From NCBI RefSeq assembly GCF_006483455.1, contig NZ_PPPU01000016.1, positions 124,001 to 188,000 on the forward strand: DNA of 64,000 nucleotides. Direction: 5' to 3'. Under the pieces are notes generated by a model. That model made no database searches. It saw nothing but the letters and a program-made list of their open reading frames with translations, and was not told where the DNA came from. Position 1 is the stretch's first letter. Each line of letters starts with the position of its first letter. This document shows, piece after piece, positions 8,494 through 16,303 of the stretch. This stretch comes from Methylomonas koyamae (GTDB lineage: Bacteria > Pseudomonadota > Gammaproteobacteria > Methylococcales > Methylomonadaceae). The translations under genes were made by a program, and so were the position numbers.

Positions 8494-9857
8494 GATTCCC
8501 TCCCGCTTGCACCGGCGCCGGTTTCGGCCAACCCGTACCAATCCAGCTTGCGGGTCGCCAGCATCGCGATGCTCAACACCGCAAACAACAGCAACGAACC
8601 CAGCATCAGCGCGTTATCTTCCGATTCCAGCAAGCCGTACAGGCTGGCGAACAAGGCCGCCAACAACACGCCGGCCGCGGTGCCGCGCGCCGCGCTGAGC
8701 AACACCGCGCTCAGATAGACCGCAATCAGCAGCACGCAAGCTCCGCTGGCCAGGCAATACGCCGCAGCGAACGGCAAATGCTCCGACAGGCTGAGCAGCA
8801 ACAAAAAGAACATCGCCAAGGCCAGCCCGACCAAGGCGTATTGGGCCGGATGGATCGCCAGTTTTTTCAGGAGCTCGAACAGAAAAATCGCGGCGAAGGT
8901 CAGACACACGAATAAAAAGCCGTACTTGGCGGCGCGATCGGACAAGGAATAAACGTTGATCGGTTCGATCAGGCGCACACCGAAACTGTCGTAGCTGGCG
9001 ATATGGCGTACCCCGCCCAGATTGCGGCCGACATTCGAAGCCAAAGCATCCACGCTCCAGGCCGCGCGGAACCCGTCGGTGCCGGTCTGCTGGCTGCTCG
9101 GATCCGGCAAAAACCGGCCGAAAAAGCTCGGGTGCTGCCAGGTCGAGGCCAGCTCGACTTGGGTATGCTTGCCGGCCGGGACGAATTCCAGGGCTTCGAT
9201 GCCGCGCAGCTTCAAATCGAAGCCGAACGGAATCGAGATCGGACCGAATTCGACCGGCATCGGCTCCAGATTGGCGTGCATGCCGCTGGCATCCTCCAGC
9301 GGCAAATTCGAACCTTGTTCGAAGGCATAGGTTTTGCCGGCCCACTCCACACCCGGCGCAGCCAACACCCCGCGCATATCCGACAAGGCGATGCCGATAT
9401 AAGGCGTGCCGAATTGGATGCGGCCGCCGTGCAACGGCGCCGGATTGCCGTAGCCGCCGGGCAGTTTGATCTCGCCTTTGCCGGACAGATTCACCACGTA
9501 AGAACGGACCTCGAACAGGCCGCGACGCTTGGTCTCGGTGGCCAGCTCGCCGGTCAGACTCAATTGCTCGGGTAAAAAGTGTAAATAGCGCAGCTCGCTA
9601 CGTTGCTGCACCTCGCGCACCGCGGTACGGTCGCGGATGGTTTCGGAGACTTCGCTCCAAATTTCGTGATAAGGCACCACCAATACCGGACCGAACAGCT
9701 TTTGCGGGCCGGCCGAGCTGGCGGCGATATCGTTTACCGCCTGCAACTGCCGGTTCTCGCGTTCGTTCGCCAGGTCCTTGACCATGCCGATCGGGATCAA
9801 TAACAGCAGCGTCAGTACCGCCATTGCCGCCGCTTTTTGCCAAAGTTTGTTTCGCAT
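8487..9857 (-). CDS. creD: Inner membrane protein CreD
   Basis: 456 residues, the usual length for CreD. It has one N-terminal helix (AAAMAVLTLLLLIPIGMV), a large periplasmic domain opening with the family motif SSAGPQKLFGPVLVVPY, and a C-terminal bundle of several helices from about residue 330 (FVCLTFAAIFLFELLKK, PAQYALVGLALAMFFLLLLSLSEH). CreD belongs to the CreBC regulon in enterobacteria and affects envelope integrity and colicin E2 tolerance. No CreBC two-component genes are in this window. It leads the creD-DUF457-SRPBCC unit. Confidence 0.93.
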   Translation of the reverse strand: MRNKLWQKAAAMAVLTLLLLIPIGMVKDLANERENRQLQAVNDIAASSAGPQKLFGPVLVVPYHEIWSEVSETIRDRTAVREVQQRSELRYLHFLPEQLSLTGELATETKRRGLFEVRSYVVNLSGKGEIKLPGGYGNPAPLHGGRIQFGTPYIGIALSDMRGVLAAPGVEWAGKTYAFEQGSNLPLEDASGMHANLEPMPVEFGPISIPFGFDLKLRGIEALEFVPAGKHTQVELASTWQHPSFFGRFLPDPSSQQTGTDGFRAAWSVDALASNVGRNLGGVRHIASYDSFGVRLIEPINVYSLSDRAAKYGFLFVCLTFAAIFLFELLKKLAIHPAQYALVGLALAMFFLLLLSLSEHLPFAAAYCLASGACVLLIAVYLSAVLLSAARGTAAGVLLAALFASLYGLLESEDNALMLGSLLLFAVLSIAMLATRKLDWYGLAETGAGASGRESC

Positions 9858-10086
9858 CGTCGTTCTCCACAGGTTTGAATACGCGACCTAGCATGGGCCC
9901 AAGCGGTGAAACCTTGATGTGGGGATCGTGAAGCGGAGGTGAAGTCTGCTGACTTTCGGGATTTAGCCGGTTAAATTCGTCCCTGGCCGGACCAGCCAAA
10001 TCCTTATGGCCGGCCCGGCATCGGCTTTTGGCTGCGTCCGCTCGATGGCGCAGCCGAAAACCGCTCCCTTACTCAAACTCGCGCCG

Positions 10087-10455
10087 CTAATCGGCGGAAC
10101 AGACCCAGCCTTGAATGCAGGCTTCCATGCAGGCCGGGGTAGAGGTGAACAAACAGAATTTTTCGATCGGGTTCAGATCCGGCACCGCATTCAAATCGGC
10201 GACGATGGTGTTTAATGCATCCAGCCGCCCCAGGCTGCGGGTCCGTTCCCGGCTGTAATATTCGGTATTGGGCAGATTGTTGATACAAGCCTTTAATTCC
10301 GCAGGCGTCGACGCGCTAAGCACGCAACTGCGTTCGTACCGGGTGATCGTCGGCAGCCGGCCGAATAGTTTGGCGATGTCGGCCGGCGCCGAAACCGCTA
10401 AGGCACTGGCGCATACGCCGCATACAAGCAATAGATAAGTTATCCAAGTCTTCAT
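10087..10455 (-). CDS. Secreted cysteine-containing hypothetical protein
   Basis: 122 residues with a Sec-type signal peptide (MKTWITYLLLVCGVCASALAVSA) and six cysteines in the mature part (RSC, LKAC, KFC, PACMEAC, WVC), consistent with periplasmic disulfides. No family recognised. It is the last gene of the leftward peptide-export cluster, 100 bases after the ABC exporter, and may belong to the same transcript; its role is unknown. Confidence 0.65.
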   Translation of the reverse strand: MKTWITYLLLVCGVCASALAVSAPADIAKLFGRLPTITRYERSCVLSASTPAELKACINNLPNTEYYSRERTRSLGRLDALNTIVADLNAVPDLNPIEKFCLFTSTPACMEACIQGWVCSAD

Positions 10456-10555
10456 TTCGTGTGTCCTCGGTTGCGGTTCGGGGCGGAAGCGACACCCGGA
10501 CCGGTTCTGATCAGGAACGTGCCCCCTTCGGGCAAGGCTTCCGCTCCGGAACCTG

Positions 10556-12676
10556 CTAAGCTGCCTGCGATACCGCCTCGCAGCGGCCGCGCTGGGCCAG
10601 GGCCTGCAAATCGATCACCCGGTCCACCGAGGCGATGGTCTCCGGGCGGTGGGCGATGATGATGCGGGTCAGCTTCAATTGCTGAATCGCGCCGTTGACC
10701 AAGCGCTCCCGCGCCACGTCCAGATGGCTGGTGGCCTCGTCCAAAACCAGAATCTTCGGCCGTTTGTACAAGGCCCGCGCCAGCAGCACCCGTTGTTTCT
10801 GGCCGCCGGACAACACGGTGCCCATATCGCCGATCAGCGTGTTGTATGCCATCGGCATCGCCACGATGTCCTGGTGTACCGCCGCCAGTTGGGCGCAAGT
10901 TTCAATCCAGGCCTGGTCCGGTTCCGGATCGAAGAAACAGATGTTGTCGGCGATCGAACCGGCGAAGAGTTGATCTTCCTGCATCACCGCCGCGACCATG
11001 TCCCGGTAGTCACGGTTGTCGATTTGCGGCAAGCGCACGCCGCCGACCAATATTTCGCCGGAGCTCGGCTGCAACAGGCCGAGAATCAACTTGGCCAGCG
11101 TGGTCTTGCCGTATCCGGACGGACCGACGATGGCCACCGATTCGCCGGCCTGGATGTCCAGACTCAGATTGCTGATCACCGCCGGTTCCGACGGCGCATA
11201 GCTGAACTCCAGATCGCGGATTTGCAGCGAGGCCGGCAAGTCGCGCTGGCCGCAGCCCAAGCCGGCGCGCTCGGTGTCGGCCAGGGCGATATCGGCCACC
11301 CGCTCGGTGTGCAGGCCCAGCATTTTGAATTCGATACTTTTCTCGATGAAACTGCCGACCCGGTGGGTGAACTGGTCCTTGAACGACATGAAGGCAAACA
11401 GCATCCCCACCGAAAAACCACCGTCCAGAATGAACAGCGCGCCAAGCCAGACCACGGCGATGTTTTCCAGGCCGAACAACAGGCTGTTCAGCGCCTTGTA
11501 GACGATGCCCAGCTTTTGCACGCGAATGCCGGCGTTGAAATGGTCCACCATCAGATTCTGGTAACCGACCTTGCGTTGCAACTCGCGGTTGAACAACTTC
11601 ACGCTCTGCATGCCGCGCACGGTTTCCAGCAGATTGGTCTGCTGTTTGGCGCCGCGCAGGATTTGTTCCTCGGTCGCCAGCCGCAACGGCGTAAACAGGC
11701 TCAGCCTCAATAAGCCGTATAACGCGGCCGCCAGGCAGACGATGGCGGCCAGTTTCCAGCTATAGATCAGCATCATCGCCAGCGTGGCCAGCGCCATCGC
11801 GCCGTCGACGATGGCTTCCAGGAAGCTGGTGGTCAGCGTGCGTTGGATCACGTTCAACGATTCGAAGCGGGAGACGATGTCGCCGAGATGGCGCTTTTCG
11901 AAAAAACTCATCGGCAACTGCAATAAATGGCCGAACAGATTGCTCAGCAATTGCAGATTGGCCGAGGTGCTCAAGACCAGGACCACCCAGGAGCGCAATG
12001 CGGTAATCGCAGTCTGGATCAGAAACAGCAACAAAAAGCCCAAGCCCAGTACGGTCAGCAGGTTGTCGTCGCGGGCCACGACCGCGTTATCGACCACCAA
12101 TTGCATAAAAAAAGGCGCGACGATGGCAAACACTTCAATGGCCGCAGCCAATAAAACGATTTGCCAGATCGCGCCGGCGGCCCCATCCAACTGGCCAATC
12201 AGGCGGGAGAGCTTGATTTGTTGACGTTCGGTTTTCGGCGTAAAGCTTTGGGTCGGCATCAGTTCCAAAGCGATGCCGGTGAAATGTTTGGAGATTTCGC
12301 TAAACGGCAGATTCAGCACGCCTTTGGCCGGATCGTGTATTGTCGCCAGGCCGCGCTTGACCTGGGCCAGCACCACGAAGTGGTTGAAATCCCAATGCAG
12401 GATCGCCGGCAGGCTCAGCTTGCTCAGCTCCGGCAAATCGACTTTGACCGGGCGCGAGGCCAGATGCAACTGGTCGGCGATGCGGATCAAATGGTTCAAG
12501 GTCGAGCCTTTCAAGGACACCGAAAACTTGCGGCGTAAACTGGCGACGTCGAGCCGGTGGCCGTGGTAGGACGCCACCATCGCCAGACAGGCCAGCCCGC
12601 ATTCGGCGGCTTCGGTTTGCAGAATCGACGGCGTTTTCTTGCGGCCGGAAAAATCCAGCATGGCTTGTATGCTCAT
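10556..12676 (-). CDS. C39-peptidase-containing ABC transporter (double-glycine peptide processing and export)
   Basis: 706 residues with the full three-part layout of bacteriocin/colicin V-type exporters. An N-terminal C39 cysteine peptidase (1-135) has C26 in AECGLACLAM, H99 in LHWDFNHFVVL and D115 in HDP as the catalytic triad. A six-helix exporter domain spans about 165-440. The ATPase has Walker A GPSGYGKTT, signature LSGGQKQR and Walker B ILVLDEAT. It should cleave leaders after Gly-Gly and pump the cores across the inner membrane together with the HlyD adaptor encoded 3 bases upstream. The natural substrates are probably the two GG-leader peptides at 14414-14915. Confidence 0.95.
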   Translation of the reverse strand: MSIQAMLDFSGRKKTPSILQTEAAECGLACLAMVASYHGHRLDVASLRRKFSVSLKGSTLNHLIRIADQLHLASRPVKVDLPELSKLSLPAILHWDFNHFVVLAQVKRGLATIHDPAKGVLNLPFSEISKHFTGIALELMPTQSFTPKTERQQIKLSRLIGQLDGAAGAIWQIVLLAAAIEVFAIVAPFFMQLVVDNAVVARDDNLLTVLGLGFLLLFLIQTAITALRSWVVLVLSTSANLQLLSNLFGHLLQLPMSFFEKRHLGDIVSRFESLNVIQRTLTTSFLEAIVDGAMALATLAMMLIYSWKLAAIVCLAAALYGLLRLSLFTPLRLATEEQILRGAKQQTNLLETVRGMQSVKLFNRELQRKVGYQNLMVDHFNAGIRVQKLGIVYKALNSLLFGLENIAVVWLGALFILDGGFSVGMLFAFMSFKDQFTHRVGSFIEKSIEFKMLGLHTERVADIALADTERAGLGCGQRDLPASLQIRDLEFSYAPSEPAVISNLSLDIQAGESVAIVGPSGYGKTTLAKLILGLLQPSSGEILVGGVRLPQIDNRDYRDMVAAVMQEDQLFAGSIADNICFFDPEPDQAWIETCAQLAAVHQDIVAMPMAYNTLIGDMGTVLSGGQKQRVLLARALYKRPKILVLDEATSHLDVARERLVNGAIQQLKLTRIIIAHRPETIASVDRVIDLQALAQRGRCEAVSQAA

Positions 12677-12678
12677 GG

Positions 12679-13926
12679 TTACACCCTTCCGGCAATGCTA
12701 TAGAGCGGTTCGAAAATCCAGTCGATCAAGCGGCGGTGGTCCAGCCAGATGTCGGCATCCAGCAACATGCCGGACTGCAACGGGATCTCCTGGCGGTAGG
12801 CCTGCACCGACTGTTTGTCCAGCACGACCGTGACCCGGTAAACCGCTTCCTGCAAGGTCACCGGCAAATCGGCGTCCTTCGGCGTGATCAGCGTTTTGGC
12901 GATCTCGACGATGCGGCCGCGATGGCTGCCGAAACGCTGGTACGGAAAGGCCTGGTAACGGATCGCCACGGTTTGGCCGGTCTCGACGAAACCGACCGCG
13001 CTGGACGGCACTAGGAGTTGCGCCTGTAACTGAGCCCCAGCCGGCAAGATCGACAGCAACGGATTGGCGGTGCCGGCATTCTGGCCCTGTTCGGCCAGAA
13101 TCGCGGTCGCGGTGCCGTCGTGCGGCGCGGTGATGACGATGTTGCGCCGGGATTCTGATTCGGTGATGTTCTGGGTCAGGGTCGAGATGTTGCGTTCGAT
13201 TGCCGCCCGTTGGTTTCTGAACTTCATCTGGCTGCCGTCCACTTCCAACTGGGTGGCGCGGATGTCGCGCTGCAACGTCATTTGGATGCGTTGCAAGGCC
13301 TGCAATTTGGCTTGGTGATCCAGCCATTCGTCCTGTTTTTGCTGGGCCTGTACCGCCGAGACGAATTTGGTTTGGAGCAACTGCTGGTAGCGCTGCAACG
13401 TCGCTTCGGCGCCGGCCAGGCGTTGTTGTTGGGTAGCGATCTCGCTGTTGACTTGCTGCAGTTCGCGTTGCATGCCTTGCCAGCGGTCCAGCAAGGCGCG
13501 GTATTGAATTTGGTCGATTTGTTCCTGCTTGCTCAACTCGGTTTCCAGGCTTTCCCGCCGCTGTTTCAGTTGTTCGATTGCGGCGGCCTGGGCCTGTGGC
13601 GTGTCGCGGGAACTGCTGTCGGTGGACAATACGAACAAGGTATCGCCGGCTTTTACGGTTTGGCCTTCCTTGACGTGCTTCTCGATCAAGGTGCCGGCTT
13701 GCGGCGGGTAAACCTTGATCAAACCCATACTCGGCGCCAAATAACCGCTGACATGGGATTTGCGGGTGTATTCGCCCCAGAAGGCGAAGGCGATCAGCAG
13801 CACCGCGCTGCTAACCGCCAATGCGGTAAGTAAGGAAAACGGCAAAGCTTCCACCCGTATCACCTCGCCCAAAGGCTTGTCTCTTTTGTAATCCAAGGCT
13901 TGTTGTCGAAATAATGCCGGTTTCAT
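12679..13926 (-). CDS. HlyD-family periplasmic adaptor (membrane fusion protein)
   Basis: 415 residues. A cytoplasmic tail and one membrane helix (about 28-50) precede a lipoyl-like half (GTLIEKHVKEGQTVKAGDTLFVLS), a long glutamine-rich coiled coil at about 110-250, the second lipoyl half (ITAPHDGTATAILAEQGQNAG), and a beta-barrel region. This is the colicin V CvaA/HlyD type that links an inner-membrane exporter to an outer-membrane TolC-like channel. No TolC gene lies nearby, so a shared one elsewhere is expected. It directly precedes the C39 ABC gene. Confidence 0.93.
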   Translation of the reverse strand: MKPALFRQQALDYKRDKPLGEVIRVEALPFSLLTALAVSSAVLLIAFAFWGEYTRKSHVSGYLAPSMGLIKVYPPQAGTLIEKHVKEGQTVKAGDTLFVLSTDSSSRDTPQAQAAAIEQLKQRRESLETELSKQEQIDQIQYRALLDRWQGMQRELQQVNSEIATQQQRLAGAEATLQRYQQLLQTKFVSAVQAQQKQDEWLDHQAKLQALQRIQMTLQRDIRATQLEVDGSQMKFRNQRAAIERNISTLTQNITESESRRNIVITAPHDGTATAILAEQGQNAGTANPLLSILPAGAQLQAQLLVPSSAVGFVETGQTVAIRYQAFPYQRFGSHRGRIVEIAKTLITPKDADLPVTLQEAVYRVTVVLDKQSVQAYRQEIPLQSGMLLDADIWLDHRRLIDWIFEPLYSIAGRV

Positions 13927-13971
13927 GCTGCCGTTCTCCTCTCACCTGTGCTGTGTTAAAGACCAAAGCGC

Positions 13972-14406
13972 TCAGATAACGCCGTAATCGGCCGCCAGCC
14001 GCATCTCGTCGCTGGGTTTGAGGTTATTGGTCACCACTTGCGGACATCTGAAACAAGCCGCCTTCCCCTCCTGGTTCCACCAGCGGCAATCGGCGCGAAT
14101 CGCGCACACCGGCAATTGCTCGGTAACCGACGGCGTAAAGCGCACGACTTTTTCGGCCAAGCGACATTTCGATTCTTCGGCGGCAAAATGGCCGCATCCG
14201 CTGCAGGCGCAAGGCGCGGAGAACCGAAACACTTCGGCCGGCGTCAGCGGGCCGGCCATGGCCAGCACCTGCTCGGTGACCGGTTGCGGCGTATTCAGAT
14301 AGGCCATTTCCGGCTGTTCCGGGGTACCGGCCATAACGCCGATGACTTGGGCTCCGTCCCATTCCGGCTGCGCGCTGGGGCATAACACTGCGTTATCCGA
14401 GGCCAT
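13972..14406 (-). CDS. Eight-cysteine protein of the peptide-export cluster
   Basis: 144 residues. Apart from C9, the cysteines form two blocks of four: C66-x-C68-x2-C71-x9-C81 and C101-x5-C107-x10-C118-x2-C121. The pattern suggests two metal sites, zinc or iron-sulfur. No signal peptide or membrane helix. The gene begins 7 bases after the stop of the 92-aa precursor peptide, and the only good Shine-Dalgarno-like AAGGAG lies inside the end of that gene, so translation is probably coupled. I do not recognise a named family. Position suggests a role in regulating, folding or modifying the peptides; that is inference. Confidence 0.7.
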   Translation of the reverse strand: MASDNAVLCPSAQPEWDGAQVIGVMAGTPEQPEMAYLNTPQPVTEQVLAMAGPLTPAEVFRFSAPCACSGCGHFAAEESKCRLAEKVVRFTPSVTEQLPVCAIRADCRWWNQEGKAACFRCPQVVTNNLKPSDEMRLAADYGVI

Positions 14407-14413
14407 GGCGCGC

Positions 14414-14692
14414 TCAACCCAGCCGGGTTGCTCCTTGGATACCGGCCGCCAAGCCGCCGGCGGGGTTGGTGGCTAGGCCGTTGACGGCTTTGAATTGGTC
14501 GAACCTTGGGCCGCCGGCGATGATGCCTTTGCTCAGCACCAGGCTGACCGAGACGCCGCCGCTGACTTGCTCCAGCTCGGCGGCGCTCAATTCGGTGCCG
14601 GCCTCGGCGCGGGCCTGCAATGCGCGTTGCTTGCCTTGTTCGGCGAAAGCGGATAAGTCGTCGGCGGAAATCCGGGTAGTTTTATTTGACAT
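14414..14692 (-). CDS. Double-glycine leader precursor peptide (92 aa)
   Basis: 92 residues. The leader of 46 residues ends in ELSAAELEQVSGG, matching the class II bacteriocin leader pattern (hydrophobics spaced before GG). The predicted core is 46 residues, starting VSVSLVLSKG, rich in glycine and alanine (GGLAAGIQGA), with no cysteine. The leader is longer than typical bacteriocin leaders. It sits upstream of a C39 exporter in the same direction. The core could be a bacteriocin, a signalling peptide or a modified product; the sequence does not decide. Confidence 0.85.
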   Translation of the reverse strand: MSNKTTRISADDLSAFAEQGKQRALQARAEAGTELSAAELEQVSGGVSVSLVLSKGIIAGGPRFDQFKAVNGLATNPAGGLAAGIQGATRLG

Positions 14693-14723
14693 GATTGTTC
14701 TCCAGACTACGGTTGGAAAATCC

Positions 14724-14915
14724 CTAGCGCGCCAGAACGTTCTGGACCAAGGTTTTAACGTTGATCACGCTGGCGCCCGGATTGATCACCGGCCAGAATT
14801 TGCGCGGAAACTGGCTCAAGTCGCCTTCCGGGCCGATCAGGCCACCGGATACTTGGGCCTGCTCCTGTAGGGTCAAGACTTGCAAGTCTTGGGTAAACGC
14901 GGGTTGTTTTGACAT
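14724..14915 (-). CDS. Double-glycine leader precursor peptide (63 aa)
   Basis: 63 residues from the ATG at 14915, with AAGGAGC about 6 bases upstream. The 25-residue leader ends LTLQEQAQVSGG; the predicted 38-residue core begins LIGPEGDLSQ and includes FPRKFWPVINPG. No cysteine in the core. It is the first gene of the leftward cluster and its core shares no obvious sequence with the second peptide, so the exporter may handle a two-peptide set. Confidence 0.85.
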   Translation of the reverse strand: MSKQPAFTQDLQVLTLQEQAQVSGGLIGPEGDLSQFPRKFWPVINPGASVINVKTLVQNVLAR

Positions 14916-15480
14916 TTTCTTGCTCCTTAAGACTGAATACACCGGACCGGATCGGTCGCGGACGAAACGCGGAGCGGAAACGACCGACGAGCGACCGTCA
15001 CTCCGCCATTCCCCGCCGCAGGCCAGGCCATGGACGGGTGCCGATACTGTAGGCAAGGCGGCTGGTGCCGGGCAGTGACAAATTGCACGGCCGATGTGTG
15101 GAGTTATTAACCTGGGGAGTCTCAGCGTTAGGTAAGCGAGTTGATTCGGTTACAGCTTGCCTGGTTTTGGCGAAAATCTGCTAAGCGGCCCAGTTCAGCG
15201 TCAGCACCTCCAGCGCCATTTTCGACAGCTCGCTAAGGCGGCGGCGTTAGCTTAGCGGGACAAAAAAAACAGCGCCGCGACTTGATTCACCGGAGATATG
15301 TGAAATACTTCACAGGACAAAGCGCTACGGTGCCGGCGCATTTGCGCGGTAAGCCCCGGCCGACTCGGTTTTTCACCCGGCACCGCTGCCCAAACTAAAC
15401 CCATGGCCGTTTGCCGGAATTCACCTTTAAGGCCTGCTACCGCCCGTCAACCAAACATCAGAAAATGTAAAAACGCCGTT
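14916..15480. other. Divergent intergenic region of the peptide cluster and the Crp/Fnr gene
   Basis: 565 bp with no supported gene. It must carry the promoters of both the leftward peptide-export cluster and the rightward regulator, and it contains a perfect CRP-type palindrome at 15299-15314. An A8 tract lies at about 15262-15269. No gene-like open frame stands out. Confidence 0.6.
15299..15314. promoter_or_regulatory. CRP-type operator palindrome
   Basis: TGTGAAATACTTCACA: both half-sites match the CRP consensus TGTGA-N6-TCACA exactly. It lies 167 bases upstream of the regulator's ATG and about 385 bases upstream of the first peptide gene on the other strand. Binding by the adjacent regulator or by a separate CRP is inference. 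Confidence 0.7.
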
Positions 15481-16146
15481 ATGCAATCCGAAGTTCTCGC
15501 TTGTCTCAACCAAATCCCGTTTTTGGCCGGCATGCCGGAAGAAGCGCTCAGCGCGCTGGCCTCGCGGGCCAAAGTCGTCAAATTTCCCAAGAAAGCCCTG
15601 ATCATCTCCGAAGGCGACGATACCTGCTCGATGTATATCGTGTTGTCCGGCAAAGTCCGGGTGTTCAGCAGTAACGAAAAGGACAAGGAAGTCACTTTGC
15701 TGATTCAGGAAGCCGGTTCCTACTTCGGCGAACTGGCCTTACTCAGCAACGAGCCGCGTTCGGCCGGCGTGGAAGCCATGGATAAGACGGTTTGCGGGGT
15801 CATTTGCAAGGCCGACTTCATCCACTGGCTGAAACAATACCCGGACGCCGCGATCGAGCTGCTTGGGGTGTTGGCGGAAAAAGTGCGGGCATTGACCGAG
15901 AAAGTCAAACAGATGGCGCTGTCCAACGTCTACGAACGCACCATCAAGATATTGCAGGACATGGCCGAAAAGGACGGAGACATTTACGTGATCCACAACC
16001 GGCCCACCCAGCAGGAACTGGCGACCATGGTCGGCTCGTCACGGGAAATGATCAATAAAGTAATGAAGGAATTGACCAAGGGCGGCTACGTCAGCGTAGA
16101 CGATAAAACGCTGCGCATCCTGCACACCCCGCCGGCATCCTGGTAG
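15481..16146 (+). CDS. Crp/Fnr-family transcriptional regulator
   Basis: About 221 residues from MQSEVLACL. The N-terminal cyclic-nucleotide-binding fold (about 10-125) contains GDDTCSMYIVLSGKVRVFS and GSYFGELALLS; a long dimerisation helix follows. A C-terminal winged helix has recognition segment TQQELATMVGSSREMINKVMKEL. No N-terminal Fnr-type cysteine cluster is present. The FGELALL segment resembles the cAMP-binding loop, so cAMP is a plausible ligand, which fits the nucleotide cyclase gene at 20.4 kb. No clear Shine-Dalgarno; the frame is open back to an ATG at 15403, whose extra residues look noncoding. The perfect CRP-type site upstream suggests autoregulation. Confidence 0.9.
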   Translation: MQSEVLACLNQIPFLAGMPEEALSALASRAKVVKFPKKALIISEGDDTCSMYIVLSGKVRVFSSNEKDKEVTLLIQEAGSYFGELALLSNEPRSAGVEAMDKTVCGVICKADFIHWLKQYPDAAIELLGVLAEKVRALTEKVKQMALSNVYERTIKILQDMAEKDGDIYVIHNRPTQQELATMVGSSREMINKVMKELTKGGYVSVDDKTLRILHTPPASW

Positions 16147-16303
16147 CCGGCAAACTCGCCGTTCAGTCCCCGTTAATCTGGCCGCAAGCCGGAACTTGAT
16201 CCGCTTCCAAACAGCGTAACCACACCGGCGGCGAGTTAATTATTACCTTGATAATGTGACCACTTCGACTATATTGCAAAGAAAACGCCACCTTGGAGAA
16301 ATA

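Noticed and set aside
10649-11713. Rightward open frame of 354 codons inside the ABC exporter region
   Set aside because: Antisense to the C39 exporter with intact catalytic and ATPase motifs; composition is a shadow of the real gene.
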